Notes: generated by a model from the letters alone, not told the origin. A DNA stretch of 64,000 nucleotides from an uncultured bacterium (GCA_934875375.1 CAKXHL010000005.1:62001-126000), one strand, 5' to 3'; positions 33,465-41,635 are shown, counted from the stretch's first letter. Translations and numbers: made by a program.

Positions 33465-34682
33465 ATGATCTTGGGAAAATGCAAAAAATTTTTTCACGTA
33501 CTTAGCGTTTCCCTTTTAAGCCTGACCATTCCCCTTTTCGGCGCCATAGGGTATTTGGACCGTACATTGCCTGATCTTTACCGTGGAGGGGATCTTTCCT
33601 TGTTTTCAATTGCTTCGCAGCCCTACGTGCAGGCAGGTGAACTTCCAACATCAGCGCTCGGCACCCAAGTGTCCAGTGCAAAATCCAATACTGGGATACT
33701 GGATTTAAAACTGTTCGGTATTTTTCCTGTAAAAACAGTCACAGTCCAGCAAACTTCTACCGTTATGCTGGCTCCGTGCGGAACGCCTTTCGGCATTAAA
33801 ATGTTTACTGACGGCGTACTGGTAGTTGGTATGAGCAACTTGGAAACAGATATGGGTTCCGCCAATCCTGCCAAGGACGCCGGACTGGAAATCGGAGATA
33901 TTTTATGTACGTTGGACGGTCAGCAGGTATACACCAACGAAGACGTATCCCGGATTATCTCCGCTTCCAAAGGTAAACAGGTAGAATGCACTTATCGCAG
34001 GGGCGGAGAATATAAAACCACCATTTTAACACCTCTGCAAAGCCGTGCCGGAACTGCCTACCGCATTGGGATTTGGGTGCGGGATTCCACCGCCGGTATC
34101 GGAACACTTACCTACTGCGATTTTTCCAATCAAACCTTTGCCGGGCTTGGACATGGCGTATGCGATGTTGACACCGGAGAACTGATGCCCCTGATGAGCG
34201 GTGAAATTGTTGATGTTACCATCAATGATATTATCAAAGGAAAACCTGGAAGTCCCGGAGAGCTGAGAGGCGTTTTTCACGAAGATACTCTTTTGGGTGC
34301 ATTGACTTCCAATCAGGATACCGGCGTTTTTGGCAAATTATTTTTCGATTATACCAACCCTTATGAACTTCCCATGGCATTCCGTCAGGAGGTAAAAGAA
34401 GGCCCTGCCCAAATTTTAACCACAGTCTCCGGCAATGCACCGCAACTTTTTGATATTGTTATCGACAAGATTTCCTTTAGCCAGAACAATCCCACCAAAA
34501 ATATGATTATCCGCATTACTGACCCTATACTCCTGGAAAAAACTGGCGGAATTATTCAGGGGATGAGCGGGAGTCCCATTATTCAAGACGGAAAGTTGAT
34601 TGGTGCTGTCACACATGTTTTTGTAAACGACCCGACAAAAGGCTACGGTATTTTTGCGGAAAATATGTATTACAGTTCCTGA
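33465..34682 (+). CDS. spoIVB: SpoIVB serine peptidase
   Basis: SpoIVB (405 residues) is exported from the forespore to trigger SpoIVFB and thereby sigma-K in the mother cell. Visible are an N-terminal membrane anchor, a PDZ domain (~150-215, with NPAKDAGLEIGDILCTLDG) and the S55 peptidase domain with GLGHGVCD (catalytic His region) and GMSGSPIIQDGKLIGAVTH (catalytic Ser). The start is ambiguous: ATG 33465 is only 4 bases from AAGGA, while TTG 33471 lies 9 bases from AAGGAG. spo0A, often the next gene, is absent here. No sigma-F/G promoter could be assigned with confidence. Confidence 0.95.
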   Translation: MILGKCKKFFHVLSVSLLSLTIPLFGAIGYLDRTLPDLYRGGDLSLFSIASQPYVQAGELPTSALGTQVSSAKSNTGILDLKLFGIFPVKTVTVQQTSTVMLAPCGTPFGIKMFTDGVLVVGMSNLETDMGSANPAKDAGLEIGDILCTLDGQQVYTNEDVSRIISASKGKQVECTYRRGGEYKTTILTPLQSRAGTAYRIGIWVRDSTAGIGTLTYCDFSNQTFAGLGHGVCDVDTGELMPLMSGEIVDVTINDIIKGKPGSPGELRGVFHEDTLLGALTSNQDTGVFGKLFFDYTNPYELPMAFRQEVKEGPAQILTTVSGNAPQLFDIVIDKISFSQNNPTKNMIIRITDPILLEKTGGIIQGMSGSPIIQDGKLIGAVTHVFVNDPTKGYGIFAENMYYSS

Positions 34683-34831
34683 AAACATTTTTCTTTTCCC
34701 GGGAAATAGTTAAAGTAATTTTTAGGTATTTACAGAATGATTTCATACCTCTTCTGCTTTTCATCCGACAGCAGAATGCTCCTGTTATAAATTAAAAATT
34801 CCTCCAAATGCTCCTTGGGATGATAGATGGG

Positions 34832-34868
34832 CCTGTAAAACGAAAACAGGTCTTTTCTTTTTTTATTC
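34832..34868 (+). terminator. Probable terminator downstream of spoIVB
   Basis: GGCCTGT / ACAGGTC hairpin (9-10 base loop) followed by a long T-rich run. It lies 150 bases after the spoIVB stop with no gene in between on the plus strand. Confidence 0.7.
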
Positions 34869-34943
34869 TTCTTTTCGACAATTAATATAATTTTTTCAAT
34901 TCTTTTTGCCAGAAAATAATGAATTGTAACGGCAACACTCTGA

Positions 34944-34972
34944 TTGTGTAAAGCACTAAAAAGTGCTATACT
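34944..34972 (+). promoter_or_regulatory. Promoter of the MinD-oxidoreductase operon, with internal palindrome
   Basis: TTGTGT (34944-34949), 17 bases, TATACT (34967-34972). The spacer contains AGCACT-AAAA-AGTGCT (34952-34967), a 6-bp inverted repeat well placed to be an operator. Confidence 0.68.
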
Positions 34973-34979
34973 ATAAAAA

Positions 34980-35098
34980 TAGTTTGAAAAAATTCTCCTT
35001 TAATTAAGGGACTTGTTACACTGTGGTGAATCAAAAGATGGCAATTACCACAGCATTCAAACTAGAAACAAAAACCTCCATAGCAGGTGGAAAGGAGG
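34980..35098 (+). ncRNA. Structured leader RNA of unknown class with ribosome-site sequestration
   Basis: The closing helix is TAGTTTGAA (34980-34988) with TTCAAACTA (35056-35064), 9 perfect bp. Inside are TCCTT/AAGGG (34996-35000 with 35006-35010) and CTGTGGTGA/TTACCACAG (35021-35029 with 35045-35053), giving a three-way junction. Then CCTCC (35075-35079) can pair with the ribosome site GGAGG (35094-35098). The layout looks like an aptamer plus translational switch. I cannot match it to any riboswitch class I know, and helices were found by eye, not by folding. Confidence 0.55.
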
Positions 35099-35104
35099 AT
35101 CCGG

Positions 35105-35776
35105 GTGATTGATTCAGTCAAACGAATTACCATTGTTACCGGACATTATGGTAGTGGAAAAACCAATTTTGCGGTAAATCTTGCAGTGGATCTCAGTCGA
35201 GAAGGAAAGCAAGTGGTATTGGTGGATTTGGATATTGTAAATCCCTATTTTCGCTCCGCTGATTTTAAAGAACGTTTGACAGCAATGGGAATTGAGATGA
35301 TCTGCCCCATCTACGCAAATACAAATTTGGATATTCCCGCTTTGGGTGCTGATATTTATTCGGTATTCTACCAAAATGATAGCCGGTATGTTATTTTTGA
35401 CGTAGGCGGAGATGATGCCGGCGCTGCGGCCCTGGGCCGGTATTCTCATTTGATTCAGCAGGAAAATTACGATATGCTGTATGTCGTAAACTGTTACCGC
35501 TATTTGACCCGGCAACCAGAAGAAGCGCTGCAAATTCTGCGGGAAATTGAGACTACCGCACGCGTTCCTGTAACCGGTATCATAAATAATTCGAACTTGG
35601 GAGACCAAACTATCGAGCAGGATATTACAAATGCAATAACCTACGGAGCAGATGTCGCTGCCTTGGCAGGTGTTCCCCTCGTCGCGACCACGGTACGAAG
35701 GGATCTTGCCGGTTCGCTGATAGAAAAGTCAGTTTATCCGGTGGATATTTACGTCCTGCCCCCGTGGGAAAAATAA
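35105..35776 (+). CDS. MinD/ParA-like P-loop ATPase
   Basis: This 223-residue soluble protein has the deviant Walker A GHYGSGKTN near residue 14, VVLVDLDIVNPYFRS (Walker A') and YVIFDVGGDDAGA (Walker B/switch II), which place it in the SIMIBI MinD/Mrp group. The start is GTG 35105, 6 bases after GGAGG; an upstream GTG at 35087 would cover the ribosome site. It is first in an operon with four 2-oxoacid:ferredoxin oxidoreductase subunits. Relatives load Fe-S clusters or mature enzymes, so a maturation role is possible but unproven. Confidence 0.8.
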   Translation: MIDSVKRITIVTGHYGSGKTNFAVNLAVDLSREGKQVVLVDLDIVNPYFRSADFKERLTAMGIEMICPIYANTNLDIPALGADIYSVFYQNDSRYVIFDVGGDDAGAAALGRYSHLIQQENYDMLYVVNCYRYLTRQPEEALQILREIETTARVPVTGIINNSNLGDQTIEQDITNAITYGADVAALAGVPLVATTVRRDLAGSLIEKSVYPVDIYVLPPWEK

Positions 35777-35837
35777 AAAAATTTTGCCAATCAACCGTTT
35801 TTCGGTTTTGGTCAGTCAAAAAGTAAGGAGGATTGCA

Positions 35838-36044
35838 ATGGCAAAGGTAACAATTTCGGAAAACATCTGCAAAGGCTGTGGCCTTTGCACAACTGTGTGC
35901 CCCAAAAAAATCGTCGTTTTGGCACATGATATTCTCAACGCAAAAGGATATCATCCGGCGAAGGTTTCTGATATGAGCCTGTGCATTGGCTGTGCAATGT
36001 GTGCAACGATGTGCCCCGACTGTGCCATCAAAGTGGAAAGGTAG
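35838..36044 (+). CDS. 2-oxoacid:ferredoxin oxidoreductase delta subunit (ferredoxin)
   Basis: This 68-residue protein with two C-x2-C-x2-C-x3-C sets (CKGCGLCTTVCP and CIGCAMCATMCP) holds two 4Fe-4S clusters and is the electron-exit subunit of Kor/Vor-type enzymes. ATG 35838 follows AAGGAGG at 6-base spacing. The frame is open upstream but without a ribosome site. It precedes the alpha subunit by 9 bases. Confidence 0.92.
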   Translation: MAKVTISENICKGCGLCTTVCPKKIVVLAHDILNAKGYHPAKVSDMSLCIGCAMCATMCPDCAIKVER

Positions 36045-36053
36045 TGAAATATT

Positions 36054-37118
36054 TTGGCTGAACGTGTACTGATGAAAGGAAACGAAGCGCTGGCAGAAGC
36101 CGCTATCAAAAGCGGGTGCCGCCATTTCTTCGGCTATCCAATTACCCCCCAAACCGAGGTTGCCGCATACATGGCGAAACGAATGCCGAAAATCGGCGGA
36201 ACCTATTTACAAGCGGAATCCGAAGTCGCTGCTATTAACATGGTGCTGGGCGCAGCTTCTGCAGGAGTTCGGGTTATGACCTCCTCTTCTTCTCCCGGGA
36301 TTTCTTTAAAAACAGAAGGTATTTCTTACATAGCTGGCTCCGACCTGCCCTGCCTGATCATTAATGTGCAGCGCGGCGGTCCCGGATTAGGCGGTATCCA
36401 GCCTTCTCAGGCGGACTATTGGCAGGCTACCCGCGCCACCGGTCACGGCGATTTTCATATTCTGGTATTCGCGCCTGCTACCATTCAGGAAATGGTGGAT
36501 CTGGTTTATACCGCTTATGACAAGGCGGATGAATACCGGATGCCTGCTATGATTTTGGCAGACGGCATGTTAGGACAAATGATGGAACCGGTAGAATTCC
36601 CAGAAAAAGAAGCGAACCATCAAATTGAAAAGCCCTGGGCTACCACTGGCCATCAAAATAAACGCCCTCATAATATCGTCAATTCCCTTTATCTGGACCC
36701 CAACGAACTGGAGCAAAAAGTTGTGGAGCGTTTTAAGCGTTACGAAATCATCAAAGAAAAAGAGCCGATGGCTGAGGAATATTTGGTAGATGATGCGGAT
36801 ATCGTGCTGGTCAGCTTTGGCGCTACCGCCCGTATTGTAAAAAGTGCGGTCAACAGTGCTCGCTCTATGGGAATCAAAGCCGGTATGATTCGTCCGATTA
36901 CCCTGTGGCCGTTCCCGGAAAAAGTAATGCAGAAGGCTGCAAAAAACGCTTCCTGTTTCCTGAGTGTGGAAATGAGCATGGGCCAGATGGTTGACGATGT
37001 TCGTTTAGCGGTCAACGGTGAAAAACCTGTTTACTTTTTTGGCCGGACCGGCGGCATTATCCCCTCCCCGGCTGAAGTGTTAGGAGAAATCCAAAGAATC
37101 ATGGGAGGTGCAAAATAA
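36054..37118 (+). CDS. 2-oxoacid:ferredoxin oxidoreductase alpha subunit (VorB/KorA)
   Basis: This 354-residue pyrimidine-binding/core subunit shows MKGNEALAEAA near the start, GCRHFFGYPITPQTEVA, TSSSSPGISLKTEGISYIAG and VNVQRGGPGLGGIQPSQADY. It resembles 3-methyl-2-oxobutanoate (VorB) and 2-oxoglutarate (KorA) enzymes about equally by eye, so I do not fix the substrate. The start is TTG 36054, because homologues begin MAERVLMKGNE; ATG 36072 is the alternative. Its last base overlaps the beta-subunit start. Confidence 0.93.
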   Translation: MAERVLMKGNEALAEAAIKSGCRHFFGYPITPQTEVAAYMAKRMPKIGGTYLQAESEVAAINMVLGAASAGVRVMTSSSSPGISLKTEGISYIAGSDLPCLIINVQRGGPGLGGIQPSQADYWQATRATGHGDFHILVFAPATIQEMVDLVYTAYDKADEYRMPAMILADGMLGQMMEPVEFPEKEANHQIEKPWATTGHQNKRPHNIVNSLYLDPNELEQKVVERFKRYEIIKEKEPMAEEYLVDDADIVLVSFGATARIVKSAVNSARSMGIKAGMIRPITLWPFPEKVMQKAAKNASCFLSVEMSMGQMVDDVRLAVNGEKPVYFFGRTGGIIPSPAEVLGEIQRIMGGAK

Positions 37119-37867
37119 TGGCAGTCGTATTCGAAAAGCCGAAAACTCTAACCGACGCAACGCTCCATTACTGCCCCGGCTGTACCCATGGCATCATTCA
37201 TACCTTAGTGGCGCAGGCGATTGAAGAGCTGGGCATTGAAGGGAAAACTGTTGGCGTTGCACCGGTAGGCTGTGCGGTTATGGCATATAATTATTTTACT
37301 TGTGATATGGTGGAGGCGCCCCACGGACGTGCGCCGGCCGTGGCGACCGGTTTAAAGCGGGCGCTGCCGGATAATATCATCTTTACCTATCAGGGCGACG
37401 GCGACTTAGCCGCTATTGGTACAGCCGAAACGGTTCACTCCGCCACCCGTGGCGAAAACATTACCGTTATCTTTGTAAACAATGCAATTTATGGTATGAC
37501 CGGCGGCCAGATGGCTCCCACCAGTCTGCCGGGACAAGTAACCCAAACCACGCCCTATGGACGCGACACATCTGTTGCCGGATATCCTGTTCGGGTCTGT
37601 GAAATGCTCTCTACCCTTGACGGCGTCGCTTATGCAGAGCGCGTTTCCGTGGACAGTGTTCCCAATATCCGCAAGGCAAGAGCGGCAATCAAAAAAGCTT
37701 TCGAAAACCAAATAAATAAAAAAGGATTTTCCATTGTAGAAGTACTTTCCTCCTGCCCTACCAACTGGGGACTGACGCCGGCTGAAGCTTTAGACTGGCT
37801 TCGGGATAATATGATTCCCTATTATCCTTTGGGCGTTTATAAAGATACAACAGGAGGCGAAAAATAA
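37118..37867 (+). CDS. 2-oxoacid:ferredoxin oxidoreductase beta subunit (TPP-binding)
   Basis: This 249-residue subunit carries the TPP domain: YCPGCTHGIIH near the N-terminus and TYQGDGDLAAIGTAE...NNAIYGMTGGQMAPT (the GDGD...N Mg/TPP motif). It decarboxylates the oxoacid together with the alpha subunit. ATG 37118 overlaps the alpha stop by one base (TAATG) and its own stop likewise overlaps the gamma start, so all subunits are translationally coupled. Confidence 0.95.
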   Translation: MAVVFEKPKTLTDATLHYCPGCTHGIIHTLVAQAIEELGIEGKTVGVAPVGCAVMAYNYFTCDMVEAPHGRAPAVATGLKRALPDNIIFTYQGDGDLAAIGTAETVHSATRGENITVIFVNNAIYGMTGGQMAPTSLPGQVTQTTPYGRDTSVAGYPVRVCEMLSTLDGVAYAERVSVDSVPNIRKARAAIKKAFENQINKKGFSIVEVLSSCPTNWGLTPAEALDWLRDNMIPYYPLGVYKDTTGGEK

Positions 37868-38400
37868 TGGCATTGAAAAACTTTTTACTTGCTGGATTTG
37901 GCGGTCAGGGTATTTTGTTTTCCGGTAAAGTAATTGCCTATTCTGGGCTGATGGATGGGAAAGAAGTTTCCTGGCTCCCCTCCTACGGCCCAGAAATGCG
38001 CGGAGGTACTGCAAACTGTAGTGTTTGCATCTCTGATGATCCGATCGGCTCTCCTCTGGTCTTGTCCCCGGATGTTTTGATGGCAATGAATCTGCAGTCT
38101 TTTGATAAATTTATCAATGCGGTTGTGTCCGGCGGTACTGCAGTGATTGACAGTACTTTGGTAGATAAAAAAACCGAACGCACCGACATTACGTCAATTT
38201 ATGTTCCGGCTACTGCCTTGGCCAGTGAAAACGATTTACAGGGATTAGCTAACATTATTTTGATCGGTACTATTTTAAAACATACGGAGTTTGCTGATTT
38301 CGAGGCGGTTAAAAAAGCGATAGATAAATGCGTTCCTCCCAAAAAGCACCATTTGATTGAAGCAAATCTGCGTGCGATCGAGTTGGGTATGAAATATTAA
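37867..38400 (+). CDS. 2-oxoacid:ferredoxin oxidoreductase gamma subunit
   Basis: This 177-residue gamma domain binds CoA. It shows LAGFGGQGILFSGKVIAYSG at the N-terminus and SWLPSYGPEMRGGTANCSVCIS, the conserved EMRGG motif. It completes the four-subunit oxidoreductase and lies last in the operon, followed by a strong terminator. It is a paralogue of iorB at 14346. Confidence 0.95.
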   Translation: MALKNFLLAGFGGQGILFSGKVIAYSGLMDGKEVSWLPSYGPEMRGGTANCSVCISDDPIGSPLVLSPDVLMAMNLQSFDKFINAVVSGGTAVIDSTLVDKKTERTDITSIYVPATALASENDLQGLANIILIGTILKHTEFADFEAVKKAIDKCVPPKKHHLIEANLRAIELGMKY

Positions 38401-38416
38401 TCATAATTTTATTTTT

Positions 38417-38455
38417 ATGAGCGTTCAGGTCTTTGTTGCCTGAACGCTCATTTGT
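38417..38455 (+). terminator. Terminator of the MinD-oxidoreductase operon
   Basis: ATGAGCGTTCAGG / CCTGAACGCTCAT, 13 perfect bp, then TTGTTGTTT. Confidence 0.9.
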
Positions 38456-38493
38456 TGTTTCCCAGTCTTGCATCTTTCGAATAAAGCGCAATA

Positions 38494-38531
38494 AAAAAGG
38501 AAATGGTTTCACAAACTGTAAAACCATTTCC
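38494..38531 (-). terminator. Terminator of the ECF-sigma operon
   Basis: GGAAATGGTTT / AAACCATTTCC (11 bp) followed on the minus strand by TTTTTTATTG. Confidence 0.88.
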
Positions 38532-38628
38532 AAATAATTTATGCTGCTTCATTGCCTGAACCAGAAATATCCGGCACAGTCGTCTGTTCTTCAAGAGCAT
38601 CTGACACTTTGGGGACCAAAGGATTCGA

Positions 38629-39666
38629 CTATGGAAAAACTACTTCTTCCCCATTCAAAAAAGCGTCAAACTGTTCTTGAAAACGGCTGGCAAACGCACG
38701 GCATCTCGCAGGATATGCTTCTGGCACAGCTTCTGCATACTGTTCTACAAATGTATGGAATTCTTCCAAATAATTCTCTGCGAAAGCTTCCATCTCCTCA
38801 TAATCTTCATCATATTCTGTACTGTCATCATAATAAACAGATATATTATCCAGCAGCTGTTCGACAGTTAAATCATAGCCTAAACTATCTTCCAGATACA
38901 AACTGTATCCATAACGCATCTCGACTGAAGGAGTTGTAATGTTAATATAGTCAAACGGGATACCGGTATCAGCCATTTTCTTCAATATGGGCTGTGCTGC
39001 TTTTACAAAATCTTCTTCATTTTGAAATGAGTTCAAAATAATCAAATCTGCCCGGACAAAATCTGCTGCCCGCAGATCTTCCAACGTCATTTCTTCCGGC
39101 AAATCACTGTGATGTAATTGAACAGAAAGCTTCATGCTGCTCACACTTTTCTCATCTTTCAGCGCTTTGGCGCAAATCTGATTGGCCTCTGCACGCAGAG
39201 TTTCCTCCAAAATTTCCCGATGGGGGCCCCAGTTGTTCCATACTTCCGGAATTGCCGCCATTCCCAAACTGCCCATGATGAGAATAAAACAGACAAATCC
39301 GCTCAGAAAATCATATCGAAGTTTTTCGCCTTTTGATACGAAATAGCGAAACAAAATTTCTATACCCAAAACAATCAAAATAATGGGCGCCAGTCTGGCC
39401 ATCATCAAAAAGCTAATCGACTGGTTAAAACTTCCAATAATCAGCAGTACACCAACAGCAATCAGCGCACAAGCCATAGTGACCGTGCCAACCCTGCGTC
39501 CTTGGTGTCGCTGCTGAACGGGCGGTATTGCATATTGCGGAGGCTGCGGATATCTTGGCGGCATAGACGAGTACGCCTTTGTTTCCTTTGGAATAGATGC
39601 TGTTTCCGAAGATTTCTCTCTGTTTTCTTCGGTCTGGATGTCTGTTTCCGGCCCCAAATTATTCAT
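38629..39666 (-). CDS. Membrane protein with LiaI/LiaF-like transmembrane region
   Basis: This 345-residue protein begins with a ~55-residue Gln/Pro-rich cytoplasmic tail. Then come about three helices (TMACALIAVGVLLIIGSF, MMARLAPIILIVLGIEILF, FLSGFVCFILIMGSLGM) arranged as in LiaI/LiaF-type envelope-stress proteins, followed by a ~200-residue acidic extracytoplasmic domain I do not recognise. It overlaps the preceding gene by 8 bases and is fourth in the sigma/anti-sigma operon. A cell-envelope stress role is inferred from the fold and context. Confidence 0.72.
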   Translation of the reverse strand: MNNLGPETDIQTEENREKSSETASIPKETKAYSSMPPRYPQPPQYAIPPVQQRHQGRRVGTVTMACALIAVGVLLIIGSFNQSISFLMMARLAPIILIVLGIEILFRYFVSKGEKLRYDFLSGFVCFILIMGSLGMAAIPEVWNNWGPHREILEETLRAEANQICAKALKDEKSVSSMKLSVQLHHSDLPEEMTLEDLRAADFVRADLIILNSFQNEEDFVKAAQPILKKMADTGIPFDYINITTPSVEMRYGYSLYLEDSLGYDLTVEQLLDNISVYYDDSTEYDEDYEEMEAFAENYLEEFHTFVEQYAEAVPEAYPARCRAFASRFQEQFDAFLNGEEVVFP

Positions 39667-40210
39667 GATGCCCCTCCTGATACTCTACAAAGTCTTCCGC
39701 TTCTTTCGGTGTTTTTCCCCGGTTCAGTAAATATACGCCAAGGCCAATGACTGCGCAGGCAACGATGAGACTTGGAATGCGGTTAAGAATAAAGTAAATC
39801 CAATCCGGCAAATCAAATCTCCAGAACAAAGGCGCAATTACCGTTTCATACAAAGAATAAAGGCCGAGGAGAATGCAGCCTAATCCTAAAAATTTCGGCG
39901 TTTTATTGGAAAATTTCTCTCCCATTTTCGGCACCCAACCGCCATGTTTCATATCTTCCCAAAACTTATAGTCCATCTGCAGACGTTGGTCCGCGTGGTA
40001 TCTCGCGCTATTGAACGTGTCAAAAAAAGCATAAAACCAAATGATTGGCAAAAATACGCAGAGAACTCCCAAATTGAGCATGACTGCAACGGCAATTACC
40101 GCCCAAAAAGCACTCATGATGACAAGTCCTTTTTTCATCATCCCCAGATACATTTGCCCTGCTCCTGGGACAAAGGCAAAACAAAACACTAAAAATTTAT
40201 TTCTTTCCAT
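39659..40210 (-). CDS. TM2-like multi-pass membrane protein
   Basis: This 183-residue protein opens with FVPGAGQMYLGMMKKGLVIMSAFW, the G-x-G-x2-Y-G-type turn of TM2-domain proteins. It then has helices around residues 20-55, 108-125 and 145-165, with a polar middle. ATG 40210 follows AAGGAG, and the frame is open 25 codons further up, inside the anti-sigma gene. It overlaps the anti-sigma stop by 14 bases and the next gene by 8, so translation is coupled. Function unknown. Confidence 0.72.
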   Translation of the reverse strand: MERNKFLVFCFAFVPGAGQMYLGMMKKGLVIMSAFWAVIAVAVMLNLGVLCVFLPIIWFYAFFDTFNSARYHADQRLQMDYKFWEDMKHGGWVPKMGEKFSNKTPKFLGLGCILLGLYSLYETVIAPLFWRFDLPDWIYFILNRIPSLIVACAVIGLGVYLLNRGKTPKEAEDFVEYQEGHHE

Positions 40211-40718
40211 GCGAATTCTCCTTTTCATAGGTTTTGGAAAATGCTTTATCCAACGGCTCCAGAAAACTTTGTGTCCATTCTCCAAAGCCAGATGTAAATT
40301 GCTGCAGGCTGGTGCGAATTCCTTCTAAACCGGAAGGTTTTTGTTCCTCCAAATCTGTCTGTATTGTTTGTTCCGGGCGCTGATTTTTCTCAATTTGCTT
40401 ACTGGGGAACGTAAAAATTCCACTCCACCAGAAAACCAATGCGAGACAAGCGGCTGCAGAAACCGTGGTAAGACGGCGCAAAAATAATCTCCGCTCTTTC
40501 TCCCGAATTTTTTTCATTACTTCTCCATACAGAGGTATAGGCGGTGCCTGTAAAATATCATCACACAAAAGATCGGTGTAGCGGGCGGTGCATGCATCAC
40601 AAAAAGAAAGATGCTCAGAAATCTCCAGCCGCTGCAACTCATTCAAATCTTCTTCCCATGTCAGCGCCTGCAAAGCCTTGTCGGTCAAATGTCCGTTTTG
40701 ATCAAATAAATCCAACAT
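40197..40718 (-). CDS. Anti-sigma factor with zinc-finger-like HC2 motif
   Basis: This 173-residue protein has H-x3-C-x2-C in ISEHLSFCDACTARY (residues ~33-47), the ZAS/zf-HC2 signature that holds ECF sigma factors. A single membrane helix follows (~82-102, TTVSAAACLALVFWWSGIF), then an extracytoplasmic tail. It starts on the last base of the sigma-factor gene (ATGA-type overlap). The usual model is that it sequesters the sigma factor until an envelope signal. Confidence 0.88.
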   Translation of the reverse strand: MLDLFDQNGHLTDKALQALTWEEDLNELQRLEISEHLSFCDACTARYTDLLCDDILQAPPIPLYGEVMKKIREKERRLFLRRLTTVSAAACLALVFWWSGIFTFPSKQIEKNQRPEQTIQTDLEEQKPSGLEGIRTSLQQFTSGFGEWTQSFLEPLDKAFSKTYEKENSHGKK

Positions 40719-41239
40719 TATGAGCTTCTCTCCTTTCCAACTGTTTCTTTGAGCATTTCCCGAAGAAGAAATTTCCCCCGATAAATCTGTGTCTGAACCG
40801 TTTTAACCGGTCGACCCAGTATCTCTGCAATTTCCTCTGTCGATTTTTCTTCCAAAAAGTACATGGACACCGCTTTTTGATAAGGTTCTTTCAAGCTTTC
40901 AATAGCCTGTAAAATGGCAGCTGACGTTTCTTTTTGAATATAAGCGTCGTCTGGTCCGGCCCGCATATCAATCATCTGCTCGCCAACCGAATCATAATCC
41001 AGCTGGACACGCCGGGCATATGCACTTTTTAGGTAATCCTTTGCTTTGTTGCTGGCAATTCGAATCAGCCAGGGTTTGTAATTTTCTCCTTGATACGTAT
41101 CAATGTGACGGTAAGCGGCAAGAAAAGTTTCCTGCGTGAGGTTTTGAGACTCGTGATAATCATGGACCAGCTGATAGCAAACGGTAAAGACCAGTTTTTC
41201 ATACTGTATCACCAGATCCTTAAATTTTTCATCAGTCAT
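40718..41239 (-). CDS. ECF-subfamily RNA polymerase sigma factor
   Basis: This 173-residue protein has region 2 (FKDLVIQYEKLVFTVCYQLVHDYHESQNLTQETFLAAYRHID, with the DA/SQ-LTQE core) and region 4 (LKEPYQKAVSMYFLEEKSTEEIAEILGRPVKTVQTQIYRGK, a helix-turn-helix), and no regions 1 or 3. I favour ATG 41239 (MTDEKFKDL). An upstream GTG/ATG (41299/41293) lacks a ribosome site but cannot be excluded. It heads a four-gene overlapping operon with its anti-sigma factor. Confidence 0.93.
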   Translation of the reverse strand: MTDEKFKDLVIQYEKLVFTVCYQLVHDYHESQNLTQETFLAAYRHIDTYQGENYKPWLIRIASNKAKDYLKSAYARRVQLDYDSVGEQMIDMRAGPDDAYIQKETSAAILQAIESLKEPYQKAVSMYFLEEKSTEEIAEILGRPVKTVQTQIYRGKFLLREMLKETVGKERSS

Positions 41240-41419
41240 TTCCTCTGCATCACCGCCTTTATCGCTGCCTTCAAAAATACAAACGAGAGCCATTATCACT
41301 CAACTTCAAAAAAAGAGGAAAACACAAAATTTATTTACCGGAATCCAGATCAGAAAGGCAAAATAATTTGTCAGGATTTCCAAAAATATATGGTTTTTCC
41401 CGCAAAAACGATTGATCTC

Positions 41420-41447
41420 TTGACTTTTTGAAACAGTCAGGTATAAT
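41420..41447 (+). promoter_or_regulatory. Sigma-A promoter of thiT
   Basis: TTGACT (41420-41425), 16 bases, TATAAT (41442-41447), ~36 bases before the TPP riboswitch. Confidence 0.85.
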
Positions 41448-41482
41448 AAAAACGCAATCAAACGTTGCGGGAAAATAAAAAA

Positions 41483-41570
41483 ACGGGGTGCTGCGTGTAC
41501 GCGGCTGAGAGCGGATAAAGCGATATCCGAAACCCATAACCTGATCTGGATAATGCCAGCGTAGGAATGT
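41483..41570 (+). ncRNA. Thiamine pyrophosphate (TPP) riboswitch
   Basis: ACGGGGTGC, GCGGCTGAGAGCGG, CCGAAACCC, then ATAACCTGATCTGGATAATG with CCAGCGTAGGAA is the complete THI-box consensus in order. A terminator follows within ten bases, so TPP should stop transcription before thiT. Confidence 0.97.
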
Positions 41571-41576
41571 ACATGC

Positions 41577-41611
41577 GCGTTGTATGGTTTTATCCATGCA
41601 GCGTTTTTTTG
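41577..41611 (+). terminator. Terminator of the TPP riboswitch
   Basis: GCGTTGTATGG / CCATGCAGCG (G-U pairs) followed by seven Ts, 25 bases before the thiT ATG. Confidence 0.85.
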
Positions 41612-41635
41612 TAAATTTTTTTAGGAGTGACCTAT

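Noticed and set aside
34980..35064. Purine riboswitch, because of the three-way junction
   Set aside because: The invariant junction bases (TATA...closing segment) and the loop-loop CCG/GGG-type complementarity are absent.
38541..38939. 132-codon plus-strand frame opposite the LiaF-like gene
   Set aside because: It is antisense to a well-supported operon gene, has no ribosome site and no protein-like motifs.
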